A stretch of 64,000 bases of DNA. Source: CAYXLI01 sp964464925 (GTDB lineage: Bacteria > Acidobacteriota > Terriglobia > Bryobacterales > Bryobacteraceae). The DNA lies in the NCBI GenBank assembly GCA_964464925.1, contig CAYXLI010000031.1:1-64000 (forward strand), read 5' to 3'. The notes under the pieces were generated by a model. The model was not told the origin of the DNA. It saw only the letters and a list, made by a program, of their open reading frames with translations, and searched no databases. Positions 34,701 through 43,026 of this stretch are shown one piece after another. Numbering within the stretch: the stretch's first letter is position 1; each line of letters starts with the position of its first letter. The translations under genes were made by a program, and so were the position numbers.

Positions 34701-35298
34701 GCTCACGCACTCTGGGATTAAGATACGAGATACCGCCTTTGAGCTCAGCGATGAGCAGGCCTAACGTACTCGTCTCTGCGAGTTGGCGAAAGCGCTTCTC
34801 GCTTCTGCTGAGTTCCGCTGTAACCAGATGCTCGCGTTTTTGCGCGCGAACCTTGTCCGATATTTCCTCTACTGAGTGAAGGAGACAAGTAACCTTCCCA
34901 TCAGCCCCGCAAACGGGCGTGTTCAGCGCACTCCAATAGCGCTCCTCGAAACCGCGGCCCTCGGCCACGGGCCGCGCTACGTCGTATCGCTGGTGCGGTA
35001 TCCGATCCGCTACGCACGTCGCTATAGCTCGCCGTAAGGAGGCTCGCAGGTTCCGGACTCCGCTCGCCGTGGGGTCCTCCGGGTTGTCCGGGAAAACTTC
35101 GAACAATCCGCGGCCGATTATTTCGTTCCGTTTGATTCCCGCGATCCGCGCGTAGAGGTCACTGACCGCCAAAATGGTGAAAGTCGGATCATCGGGCAAC
35201 ATCACGAGAAGCGCAGCGGGAGTGCTCTCAAAGAGCGCTTGAAAATCGAGAGGGGGTAACTCAGTGCTCTGTTTTCTATTCGGGAGAGCCGATTCCAT
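31717..35298 (-). CDS. Giant cytoplasmic histidine kinase with about six PAS and one GAF domain
   Basis: 1193 residues, no membrane helix and no receiver domain. Order: PAS about 18-150, PAS about 165-285, GAF about 290-445 (HLGCDRCAYATVDEDGETLH, SYIAVPLFKAGKLVSAVAV), then PAS about 455-580, 590-715, 720-845 and 850-965. HisKA follows with VASHDLQEPLRMVNIYTH, and HATPase_c with NLLSNALKYRKKD, RDNGIGFEPQYAERIF and GTGLGLAICRRIM. The stack of sensors suggests integration of several cytoplasmic cues. Co-transcribed with the receiver gene that follows by 2 bp. The catalytic core is closely related to that of the triple-PAS kinase. Confidence 0.93.
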   Translation of the reverse strand: MESALPNRKQSTELPPLDFQALFESTPAALLVMLPDDPTFTILAVSDLYARIAGIKRNEIIGRGLFEVFPDNPEDPTASGVRNLRASLRRAIATCVADRIPHQRYDVARPVAEGRGFEERYWSALNTPVCGADGKVTCLLHSVEEISDKVRAQKREHLVTAELSRSEKRFRQLAETSTLGLLIAELKGGISYLNPRVRELLGYTEEDVAAGLVRWDRLAPPEFAALDAEAAEQLATTGRCAPYETVYLTKDGTRVPVLVAASALEALNGSGELAAFILDLRERKKTERDAFLVRLDDATRPLVQPEEIMATGAHLLTEHLGCDRCAYATVDEDGETLHVTRDYTRPGFVTMVGRHALSMFGQDAARAIRSNLPVVEEDIEKNPHAADVLPVYRQAKIRSYIAVPLFKAGKLVSAVAVHQQTVRRWLPEEVELVQLVANRWWESIERAHVAQELQESERRLRLAQRAARIGSFEWLMNEDRVIWTPELEALYGVPDGTFEGHLHDWSKRVVAEDAERVIAEIGNCLEKQQTEYAYEFRAVLPNGTRRWLRGQAQFFYDDTGAPERMIGVNIDIDGRKQAEAHLHQQWHTFDTVLSHIPDFAYTFDLEGRFTYINRALLALWQKPLEEALGKNFYELDYPPELARHLQRQIQEVIHSKQPVRDQTPYTAPSGETGFYEFIFVPVLGENGRVEAVAGSARDITARNQAEELVEQDRRRWRELLLRAPAAIAVLRGPEHRFEWINEDFVRLVRRNEEAIVGKAASDAVPELASQGYVSMLDRVFQTGEAHVAHEAPARLGEEVPEDVYLNFVCLPTRNSYGLIDGTFVHATDVTDLVRARKHVEDSEQQFRSLAETIPHLAWVADHTGHIFWYNQRWYDYTGTTFEEIEGWGWQKVHDPAVLPSVLAKWKIAIESGEPFEMVFPLRSADGTFRSFLTRVEPVKDNRGYAVRWFGTNTDITQQQKTEGDLRRMNRELEEFAYVASHDLQEPLRMVNIYTHLILKRVGEADETMNQFAGFVRQGVTRMQALIQDLLTFSRIVHDEEQRFGTADLSASFGEALSVLRSRIEESGAQITAESLPIVRGETTQIAQVFQNLLSNALKYRKKDVRPEIHISAKLDGDQWIVSVRDNGIGFEPQYAERIFGLFKRLHKEEYPGTGLGLAICRRIMERYGGRIWAESRPGEGTTFYFSLPRVEGQ

Positions 35299-35969
35299 CC
35301 TCGCTCCTTTGCTGGCTCACACGAGCCTCGAACCTGAAGCGGCCCGCATTAAGCACCCCAGCTTGAACCTTTTTGCTGGAGCCGCTCACATTGCTGCGTC
35401 GTTCGTCTTCAGGTCGAGCATTTGTCCTCAGCCATCCTCCGCACCATAAAGTCATCGGTGAGCGTGCGCTCCTATGGACAGAGCTGAGGGTTACGCTATT
35501 ATTCCGTGCAAGGCGAGGCCTGGATTCGTTACTGCGCAATATGCGCAGCCGCAGTTGGTTTTGTTTCATCCGGTACCACAGCCCTCATTTTAGTCGAACG
35601 CGCCAAGGGCGATTCGCGGGCGTTCGGACGGACGTTCCGCATCCGGGATACCGGAAAAGCGGACGATAAGGTCCTGACTGTAGCCGGCAATTTCTCAAAT
35701 GCGGCGCCCAGGGGAGTCCGATTAGGATTGTCCTTTTCTTGCGAGCCATTGAGCGAACGGTCGATTACGAAATGCGTTGGATGGAGTGTGCGGCGTGCCT
35801 TAGCCGGCCGGTGAGGCGCATGGGAGAATGCGTTTGTAAGGCCCAGCAAAGCATGCGCTTGCTAGTGCACACAATTCAAAAAAGCGAGTGGGAGATACCA
35901 AGGTTTACCTAAGAGGAAGGCATTCGCTCTCCTCCGGAGCTCTCGACCGATCGAACGCAAAGCCCCTCG
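35299..35969. other. Intergenic region upstream of the giant kinase
   Basis: 671 bp between the start of the 1193-residue kinase and the end of the next receiver gene. Open frames of up to about 100 codons exist on both strands (for example 35506-35814), but none resembles a known family, has a good ribosome-binding site or shows a clear codon pattern. It presumably holds the promoter for the minus-strand kinase operon. I see no repeat or RNA gene. Confidence 0.4.
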
Positions 35970-36401
35970 TTAGCTGCCACCGGCACAACGCCGGGCATGA
36001 ACCGGTTCAACCGCCGAACTCTGTCCGATAAGCTGGACCATTTGCGATACAGCATCGAAGTACTCTTGAATACCGATCGGTTTTCGAATCCATGTTCGGA
36101 TCCCTAGGTGCTCGGCCTGCACCAATTCGTCCGGATTCACTGATGAACTGAATACGGCCACAGGTGCAAAGAAATTCGGCCGCTTTTGGCGAACGGCCAC
36201 CAACACCTCGTCTCCGTTCAGCCTGGGCATATTCCAATCCAGAATGACCAGATCGGGAGTCGGCTCTGCGGAGAGCCGTCGAACTGCCGCCTCCCCGTCT
36301 CGTACCAGTTCCAGCTTATAACTCGAATAACGTTCCGTTATAGCCATCCGGATGAACGTAGCGTCAGCAGGATTATCTTCCACAACAACGATGAGGGGCA
36401 T
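35970..36401 (-). CDS. Single-domain response regulator
   Basis: 143 residues, a receiver domain only: VVVEDNPADATFI, phosphoacceptor Asp55 in LVILDWNMPRLNGDEV, switch residues in VAVFSSSVNPDEL, and Lys in RTWIRKPIGI. It belongs to the same Rcp1-like class as the receiver at 31298-31714 but is separated from the kinase operon by 671 bp on the same strand. It may be a second acceptor for the two kinases. Confidence 0.92.
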   Translation of the reverse strand: MPLIVVVEDNPADATFIRMAITERYSSYKLELVRDGEAAVRRLSAEPTPDLVILDWNMPRLNGDEVLVAVRQKRPNFFAPVAVFSSSVNPDELVQAEHLGIRTWIRKPIGIQEYFDAVSQMVQLIGQSSAVEPVHARRCAGGS

Positions 36402-37366
36402 TGGTACCTGAGAGCCTGCATCTTCACATCAGCCGGCGAACAGTTCTTCCGCTAACAATTGTAACCTAGGATCCTTCATTAACGGCCGCCGACCCGAGTT
36501 TAGAATACACTGAAAACCTAGTTTTTACACCCCTTAACAATCAGAATACCGCCCAAAGGTCACAAGTGAGCCTTGACACCAGATCCGGCATTCGTCGTAT
36601 ACAGGAGCGATCTCCTGTCTTTTCAAGAGGTACGGGTTGTCCGTCTGAATTGTCTACCATTCTTTCCTGTTGTCCGCTAAAGCGGCTCCGCTGTTCGTTA
36701 GCACATTTGAGATGAAAAGAAAATCATCTTAGGCTATCCACCACAAGGGTTTCATGACGATGTCTAAAACACGATGTTCCCCAGTGACCGCCGGTCGTCT
36801 CCAGTAGAGAGAACCTTATCAGATTCAATAGGATGGACGACGTAAGTACTGCGTCTACTGTCTTCTTAGTACGAACCGCGATCGCCCCTCGCGGCAACCG
36901 TCAATGGACGGAGGCTTGTAATGGGTCGTCTATTTGCTTGATTTCATTTGTAAAAGAAGTTTTTTCAATGGCTTGCGATCGGGTCATTGTTCCGTCATTA
37001 GAACTTTTGACGATTGAAAAGAATTGCGTTTCCCTAAGCTATTCTATTCCCAACTGGCTTCTTCCCAAGCGTTGGTAGCCGCTCGTAACCGCTTTCTAAT
37101 CAATATTTTTCAGCTTTTCGGACTGTTCTTCGCAATGCGGCTGCAGACGTCCAGGCTGTAGAAAACTGAGAGGTGTTTAAGTGTTTATCGCTATTTGATT
37201 GCGGCCCCGATCTGAAGCAAACTGAAACGTCCTTAATTGGGCACGGCGAGAACACCACCTTCCGGGCAGAGCTGTTGAGGATGTTCGGAGGTATCAAGCG
37301 GGCCATCGGGGCTAGGCGAATGAGCCTGGCAAGATTGAAATCGTTTTCGACAAGCGCAGGAATACG
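36402..37366. other. Gene-poor, relatively AT-rich region
   Basis: About 960 bp with visibly lower GC than its surroundings and no convincing gene. An 81-codon frame at 36833-37078 has no family resemblance. TTGACA at 36573-36578 followed after 19 bp by TATACA (36598-36603) resembles a sigma-70 promoter pointing right. Short palindromes (AGCGGCTCCGCT near 36693) follow. Nothing here can be called a specific RNA gene. Confidence 0.4.
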
Positions 37367-37834
37367 ATGACAGTACCGTTGAAATACCGAAAAGAATTGC
37401 CCCGCCTAACCGGCCGGCGGGCGACCGTCCTTCTATTGCAGGAAGCGCAGCAACGGCTCAACGCAACCATCGGAGAGTTGTCGGAAAGGGCAGTTCTCCT
37501 AAGGGTGCCCGCCGCTGTCCCACACGACTGCGCCGTAAGGATTGACTTCGAGGACTGCATGTTCTTCGGCGAAGTCACCAGTTGTTTGCCCGCAGCCGGC
37601 GGATTCGAATGCAACGTCTGGCTCGAGGAAGTGTTGACCGGCGTCGATGATGTGAGGCGATTGATGACAGCCATCATGGGAAATCAACGCAATGCGGCCC
37701 CAGTCCTTCAACCCGGTCGATTTTCTGGCGCTGCCGGAGAAGGAACATCTGTCGCCGCGGCGTCCGCGAACCCATCGCACTCTCCGGAGAATGCTTTCTC
37801 TCACTCACTGGGATTGGGCCCGCACGAGGACTAG
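37367..37834 (+). CDS. PilZ-like domain protein (tentative)
   Basis: 155 residues. The first 110 look like a small beta-barrel of PilZ type: RLTGRRATVLLLQEAQQRLN, GELSERAVLLRVPAAVPHDC, VRIDFEDCMFFGEVTSC, then GGFECNVWLEEVLTGVDDV. The usual RxxxR and D/NxSxxG c-di-GMP motifs are not clearly present, so binding of that nucleotide is doubtful. Residues from about 115 on look disordered. It precedes the lipase-maturation-factor-like gene by about 100 bp. Acidobacteria contain many such small degenerate PilZ-like proteins. Confidence 0.5.
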   Translation: MTVPLKYRKELPRLTGRRATVLLLQEAQQRLNATIGELSERAVLLRVPAAVPHDCAVRIDFEDCMFFGEVTSCLPAAGGFECNVWLEEVLTGVDDVRRLMTAIMGNQRNAAPVLQPGRFSGAAGEGTSVAAASANPSHSPENAFSHSLGLGPHED

Positions 37835-37936
37835 CGAGGAGACACATACCAAGGCGCTCGGCGCGGCTGGCCTTACCCGCTCCGACCGGAAGTTCGTACG
37901 GCGAAACGCTCCGCGGCAGATCGAATCTCATCTTCA

Positions 37937-39409
37937 ATGCCGCTGTCTTGGGATAGCGAAGGTTACTGGATTTCCCGCACGCTGTTTCAGCGCGGCCTCG
38001 GACTCGTATACTTCATTGCATTCCTTAACGCGGTGAATCAGTTCAAACCGCTGCTCGGAGAACGCGGACTGCTCCCCGTCACTGCATGGATCCGGGAAGT
38101 TCCTTTCCGCGCATCTCCGAGCCTCTTTTACTTTGCGCCAAAGGACAGCGTATTTACTTTTGCGGGTTGGACGGGGGTTGTCCTCTCGTGCCTCGTTGTC
38201 ACCGGAATCGCGGAACGTTACTCCACACCGGTATCTGCTGCCATTTGGGCCGCGCTCTGGTTACTGTACATCTCCTTCGTCAATGTAGGACAGACCTTTT
38301 ACGGATTCGGCTGGGAATCGATCCTCCTCGAAGCGGGGTTTTATGCAACATTTTTAGGGAGTGCCAAGACGAGCCCGCAAATTATATCCATCTTCCTGCT
38401 GCGGTGGCTCTGCTTCCGGGTCATTTTCGGCGCGGGTCTCATTAAGATCCGCGGCGACAACTGTTGGCATGACATGACCTGCCTCGATTACCATTACGAA
38501 ACGCAGCCCATGCCGAACCCGTTGAGCTGGTTCTTCTTCCACTCGCCCGTATGGACCCATCGCGCAGGAGTCTGGTTCAACCACTTCGCCGAGCTCGTCT
38601 GCCCGTTCGGCTATTTTCTTCCGCAGCCGGTTGCGTCCGTTGCAGGCATCGCGACGATCGTGTTCCAGGCACTCATCATGGCGAGCGGCAATCTTTCGTG
38701 GCTCAACCTTTTAACCATCGTCCTCGCCATCCCGGCGCTCGACGACCGGATCCTCGGATTGATTTTGCCCTTGCATTCGCCTCCGCTGCACCCATCCACG
38801 CTTGCGCACAAAATCGCGATCGGCGGACTCGTCCTGCTGGTCGTTCGGCTCAGCATCGATCCGGTTCGGAACATGCTCTCGCCCAGCCAGGTGATGAACA
38901 CAACTTACAATCCGTTTCACTTGGTGGGAACTTACGGCGCTTTCGGCAGCATCACACGCACGCGCAATGAAGTCGTGGTGGAGGGCACCGACGAAGCCGT
39001 GCTCTCTGAAAGCACTCGGTGGCGCGAGTACGAATTTCGCGGCAAGCCTACCGGCACCGGCCGCTTTCCTCCCCAAGTGGCGCCGTATCACCTCCGTCTC
39101 GATTGGTTGATGTGGTTTGCTGCCATGGGCAGTTACACCGAAAATCCCTGGTTCGTCCACTTCATGGCCAATCTCCTGCGCAATGACGGGCCCACTCTGA
39201 GCCTGATTCGGACAAATCCGTTCCCGGACCATCCGCCGCGCTACGTCCGCGCGCAGCTTTATGAGTATCACTTCACGAACCCGGAGGAACGCCGGAAAAC
39301 AGGTCAATGGTGGACGCGGCGCCTGCTTGGAAGATACTTTCCAGCCGTGTCTCGCGACACACCTTCGTTTCGGAGGATTCTAGAGGAACAGGACTGGCTG
39401 ACAAAGTGA
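37937..39409 (+). CDS. Lipase maturation factor (LMF1)-like membrane protein
   Basis: 490 residues with several membrane helices. Family signatures: WISRTLFQRGLGLVYFIAFL at the N-terminus, FGWESILLEAGFYATFL, FRVIFGAGLIKIRGDNCWHD, MTCLDYHYETQPMPNPLSWF, and NPFHLVGTYGAFGSITRTRNE before a soluble C-terminal domain with LRLDWLMWFAAMG. In animals LMF1 helps lipases fold in the ER. The role of the bacterial homologues is unknown. Its stop overlaps the start of a phytoene-dehydrogenase-like gene (GTGA at 39406-39409), so the two proteins are made together. Confidence 0.9.
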   Translation: MPLSWDSEGYWISRTLFQRGLGLVYFIAFLNAVNQFKPLLGERGLLPVTAWIREVPFRASPSLFYFAPKDSVFTFAGWTGVVLSCLVVTGIAERYSTPVSAAIWAALWLLYISFVNVGQTFYGFGWESILLEAGFYATFLGSAKTSPQIISIFLLRWLCFRVIFGAGLIKIRGDNCWHDMTCLDYHYETQPMPNPLSWFFFHSPVWTHRAGVWFNHFAELVCPFGYFLPQPVASVAGIATIVFQALIMASGNLSWLNLLTIVLAIPALDDRILGLILPLHSPPLHPSTLAHKIAIGGLVLLVVRLSIDPVRNMLSPSQVMNTTYNPFHLVGTYGAFGSITRTRNEVVVEGTDEAVLSESTRWREYEFRGKPTGTGRFPPQVAPYHLRLDWLMWFAAMGSYTENPWFVHFMANLLRNDGPTLSLIRTNPFPDHPPRYVRAQLYEYHFTNPEERRKTGQWWTRRLLGRYFPAVSRDTPSFRRILEEQDWLTK

Positions 39410-40824
39410 ACGCCCGCTCCGCCTACGTCATTGGTTCCGGGCCCAACGGTCTCACCGCCGCCATCACGCTAGCCCGCGCAGGCATTACTACGACAGTGCT
39501 CGAAGCCCAGCCGGATATCGGCGGCGGAATGCGTTCGGCAGAACTCACCCTTCCCGGCTTCGTTCATGACATCTGTTCCGCTGTGCACCCCATGGCAGTC
39601 GGGTCGCCGGTGTTCGCCGGCTTCCCGCTTGGCGAGCACGGCCTCGAATGGATCCACCCCGCAGCTCCGCTCGCGCACCCGCTCGATGACGGGTCCGCCG
39701 TAATGCTTCACCGCTCGCTGGACGAGACGGCGCGCGGATTAAAGGAAGACGGCTCCACGTGGCGCCATGCGATCGGACCGCTCGCACATCACTGGGCCGA
39801 GCTCGCCGCCGATATTCTCGGGCCACCCGCCATTCCGGCGCATCCGCTCACATACGCCCGCTTCGGCGTGCTTGCACCATGGCCCGCGATAGCAGCCGCA
39901 CGGGTTCTCTTCCGCACAACGGAAGCACGCGCTCTGTTCGCCGGTATAGCCGCTCACGCCGTACTTCCGCTTTCTGCGCCTTTATCTTCCGCCATTCCGT
40001 GGGTACTCGCGATTGCGGGACACGCGGTAGGTTGGCCTATCCCGCGCGGCGGCTCGCGGTCGCTCGCGAACGCACTCGGGTCTTATCTCCAGTCCCTCGG
40101 CGGCAAAATCGTGACGAACACGCCCGTGCGTTCGTTGGACGAACTTCGCGACGCGCAGACGATCCTCTTCGACACTAGCCCCGGTCAGCTTGTCCAGATC
40201 GCCGGCGGAGATTTGCCTGCAGCGTACACCCGCAAGCTCGAACGATACAAATACGGTCCGGGCGTTTTTAAAATGGATTTCGCGCTCAGCGGACCGATCC
40301 CGTGGAAAGCACCCGAAGCGGGACAGGCGGCCACCGTGCATCTCGGCGGCACGCTGGAAGAGATTACAGCATCGGAGCAAGCGCCCTGGGAAGGCCGCAT
40401 TCACTCACGCCCGTTCGTTTTACTTGCGCAGCCAAGTTTGTTCGATCCGGCGCGGGCCCCCGCCGGCCAGCACACGGTGTGGGCCTACTGCCACGTTCCT
40501 AACGGATCCACGACTGACGTTTCAGCGCGAATCGAGTGGCAAATTGAGCGCTTCGCACCAGGGTTCCGATCCCGCATCCTGGCCCGAAGCATCATGACGA
40601 CCGCCGACCTGCAGCGCCATAACGCCAACCTGCAAGGCGGCGACATCAATGGCGGCGCGCAGACGCTTCGGCAATTCTTCCTGCGCCCCACGGCCAGCAT
40701 GTATAGAACACCTGCCCGCCGTCTGTACCTCTGCTCCGCGTCAACACCCCCTGGCGGCGGCGTGCATGGTATGTGCGGTTATCATGCCGCCCAGTGCGTG
40801 CTGGAGGATCTGCAGTTACGCTGA
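39406..40824 (+). CDS. FAD-dependent phytoene-desaturase-like oxidoreductase
   Basis: 472 residues from GTG 39406, which overlaps the upstream stop. The frame is open further left inside the upstream gene, but the FAD motif begins immediately after this GTG. Dinucleotide-binding motif GSGPNGLTAAITLARAG, then VLEAQPDIGGGMRSAELTLP, and a C-terminal FAD motif LYLCSASTPPGGGVHGMCG. This is the NAD(P)/FAD oxidoreductase type related to phytoene dehydrogenases and retinol saturases (PYROXD2-like). The substrate is unknown, probably a hydrophobic polyene or lipid, given coupling with the LMF1-like membrane protein. Confidence 0.9.
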   Translation: MNARSAYVIGSGPNGLTAAITLARAGITTTVLEAQPDIGGGMRSAELTLPGFVHDICSAVHPMAVGSPVFAGFPLGEHGLEWIHPAAPLAHPLDDGSAVMLHRSLDETARGLKEDGSTWRHAIGPLAHHWAELAADILGPPAIPAHPLTYARFGVLAPWPAIAAARVLFRTTEARALFAGIAAHAVLPLSAPLSSAIPWVLAIAGHAVGWPIPRGGSRSLANALGSYLQSLGGKIVTNTPVRSLDELRDAQTILFDTSPGQLVQIAGGDLPAAYTRKLERYKYGPGVFKMDFALSGPIPWKAPEAGQAATVHLGGTLEEITASEQAPWEGRIHSRPFVLLAQPSLFDPARAPAGQHTVWAYCHVPNGSTTDVSARIEWQIERFAPGFRSRILARSIMTTADLQRHNANLQGGDINGGAQTLRQFFLRPTASMYRTPARRLYLCSASTPPGGGVHGMCGYHAAQCVLEDLQLR

Positions 40825-40864
40825 GCAACTGAGCGCTCACAGCCGGCGCGCAGCGCGTCAAAGA

Positions 40865-42856
40865 TCAGTTCCCACGCACGTCTGGTGCTTCCGTGAAAAT
40901 GTACTCGTGCTGGCCCTCGCGCACAATCAGCGTACGCTTTTCGTTGCGTTTGCTTTCCACAAACTCAAAGCCGGCTGCACCCGGATCGATGGTCATGAAG
41001 GAGATCGTGCCGTCGTCGTTTTTGCGGGAAGCCACCGAGCTGTGCCACTCGCCGAGATCGAACACAGTGGAACTCCCCTGGCGGCGAACGGCAAGTTCGC
41101 CCAAATCGTGACTCGTGTAACGGGCAGCCAGTCTGCCCGACGCGTCTTTGTCCGCTGGCACAACCAGACGTTCGCGGAACTTTGTTCGGACCGCTTTGAA
41201 GTTCTCGGCGGCCTTCGCCAGGTCCTCCACCGCCTCCGGCTTGCCATCGAAGAGCACCTCAAGTAACCGGCGCCTGAACGAGCCCAGCATCAGCCCGCCG
41301 CTATCCGAGTTCGTCAGAATTACGGCACCGATGCCGTGCTCGGGCAGGAACAGGATGTCGCTCTTGAATCCGAGCATGCTGCCGCCGTGGAATACGACCG
41401 GAGTGCCCCATCGATTCTCAACCTGTAGGCCCATTCCGTAGCTGCCGTAGGCTCCAACCTTTACGTACGGCTTGCGGCGCGCCAGCAGGTTGGTCTCGGA
41501 GACGAGGATCTTGCCGTTCGGCAGCTTGCCTTTGGCAAGCTCCAGTTGAACGTACCGGATCAGGTCGTGAGCCGATGTCCAGACCCCGCCGGCAGGGCGA
41601 TGGGGATACACCGAGTAGTTCAGGTCCATCGAGGCGACCATCTGCTTACCGTTCACATCGTCAGCGTGTGGGCTGGCGTGATTGCCTTTGAGCGCGCGTT
41701 CATAGTCGAACGTCGTCGACTTCATCTCCATCGGCTCGAAGATTTTCTTCCTCATAGCCTCGTCATAAGCCGCCCCGAGTTCGAGCTTCGGATTGTACAG
41801 GTACCCGGCCACGTACCCTGCACTCGCGGCCATGAGGTTGCTGTACTGGAACACCTCGCCAAACCCGCTGGTCGGCTGCATCTTGCCCAGCATCTCCAGG
41901 GAGTATGCGGGCGTGGCGTTGCGGAACTCGAAGAGCCACGGCAGATCCTGGCGGGGCATTCCTGTGCAGGCGCAGATGAGGTGCTCGATACGGACCTGCT
42001 CCGTAGTGTGCGCGTCCCCCAGCTTGAACTTCGGGTAGACTTTCGTGACAAAGTCGTCCCACTTGACCTTGCCTTCATCGACGAGCTTCGCCATAAGCAG
42101 TGTCGTCATGCCCTTCGTGTTCGAGGCAGCCATGAACAGCGTGTCGGCATCCACCGGATCCGGCTTGCCGAGTTCCTTAACCCCATGGCCGCCTTCATAG
42201 ACAATCTTGCCGTTGTCGATGAACGCTATACCCACACCGGGAACATCCAGCTTCTTCATCGCTGTTTCGACAAACTCCTTCATCTGTGCCAGGCGCTCGG
42301 CATTCAGCGCCCCGGCTTTGCGTCCTGAGAAGGATTCCCGCTGGTACGTGCCCGGTCGCATACTCCCGAGAATGAGGCCAACGGCGGAGCCGCGTTTTTC
42401 GAAGGTAGCCTGCTTGCCGTCTAGAATGACAACCGTCCAGGTATTCTTCGCACGCCGTGCCAGCGATTGCACGACGGCCCGTTCGTTAGGCGATGTTTCA
42501 TAGAGATAGACTTGAACCTCTTCCCAGCCTTCCCGTGCCGGGGGCGAGAGTTTCTGCCTTATCGGCCGCTTTTCTTCACGATGGTAGGCGTCCCAGGCTG
42601 CTTGTACGGCCGAGTCCGCCGTGGCGGCATCAGAATCGAAGATAACGACGTGCGAGTCAGCTTCCGGCGGCTCGAAGACAATCAGCGATCCGGAGGTCAG
42701 CATCGACCACCCGCCTGGAGCCGTAAAAGTAGCGCCGCCGGATGTGGTGACTGCTTTATCAGCGGCAAGTTTCTCCGGCAGGGATTGGGACGGTGCCTGC
42801 GCGGAAGTGATAGCAGCCCAAACCATCATGGTGATGAGCAGTGGTCGAAACTTCAT
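40865..42856 (-). CDS. Serine hydrolase (class C beta-lactamase/esterase family), exported
   Basis: About 663 residues. ATG 42856 has AAGGG upstream and opens a signal peptide (PLLITMMVWAAITSAQA); a 15-codon upstream extension is rejected. An uncharacterised domain covers about 25-190. The penicillin-binding-like serine hydrolase follows: S-x-x-K in FMAASNTKGM (nucleophile Ser), Y-x-N as FQYSNLMAASAG, and the HGG loop FHGGSMLGFKSD. A C-terminal beta-domain (about 560 on) is usual in this group. Family members hydrolyse D-amino peptides, esters or beta-lactams, so a resistance role should not be assumed. Confidence 0.9.
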   Translation of the reverse strand: MKFRPLLITMMVWAAITSAQAPSQSLPEKLAADKAVTTSGGATFTAPGGWSMLTSGSLIVFEPPEADSHVVIFDSDAATADSAVQAAWDAYHREEKRPIRQKLSPPAREGWEEVQVYLYETSPNERAVVQSLARRAKNTWTVVILDGKQATFEKRGSAVGLILGSMRPGTYQRESFSGRKAGALNAERLAQMKEFVETAMKKLDVPGVGIAFIDNGKIVYEGGHGVKELGKPDPVDADTLFMAASNTKGMTTLLMAKLVDEGKVKWDDFVTKVYPKFKLGDAHTTEQVRIEHLICACTGMPRQDLPWLFEFRNATPAYSLEMLGKMQPTSGFGEVFQYSNLMAASAGYVAGYLYNPKLELGAAYDEAMRKKIFEPMEMKSTTFDYERALKGNHASPHADDVNGKQMVASMDLNYSVYPHRPAGGVWTSAHDLIRYVQLELAKGKLPNGKILVSETNLLARRKPYVKVGAYGSYGMGLQVENRWGTPVVFHGGSMLGFKSDILFLPEHGIGAVILTNSDSGGLMLGSFRRRLLEVLFDGKPEAVEDLAKAAENFKAVRTKFRERLVVPADKDASGRLAARYTSHDLGELAVRRQGSSTVFDLGEWHSSVASRKNDDGTISFMTIDPGAAGFEFVESKRNEKRTLIVREGQHEYIFTEAPDVRGN

Positions 42857-43003
42857 ATGCGCCCTTCTTTGACTGAGTTGAGGTTGAGTCTGACAGAGCA
42901 TTCGCGGAGAGTCAATGGGCGGAAAGTACAGCCAACGCAGGCGCCCAAATCACCACTCCGCTGATCATTTGCGGATTGTAATCGGATCGCCTTTGGGTCA
43001 TTC

Positions 43004-43021
43004 TTGACAGCGTCAAGGAGG
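43004..43021 (+). promoter_or_regulatory. Palindrome abutting an ideal ribosome-binding site
   Basis: TTGAC-AGC-GTCAA (43004-43016) is a perfect 5-bp dyad, and its last A begins AAGGAGGT, a full anti-16S match 5 bp before ATG 43027. It could be an operator or a small hairpin affecting translation of the beta-helix gene. The same GTCAAGGAGGTCCA leader precedes the MFS gene at 54202-54215. Confidence 0.3.
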
Positions 43022-43026
43022 TCCAA

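Noticed and set aside
40865..42856. Antibiotic-resistance beta-lactamase
   Set aside because: S-x-x-K, Y-x-N and HGG motifs are shared by the wide serine hydrolase/esterase family; size, extra domains and context do not indicate resistance.
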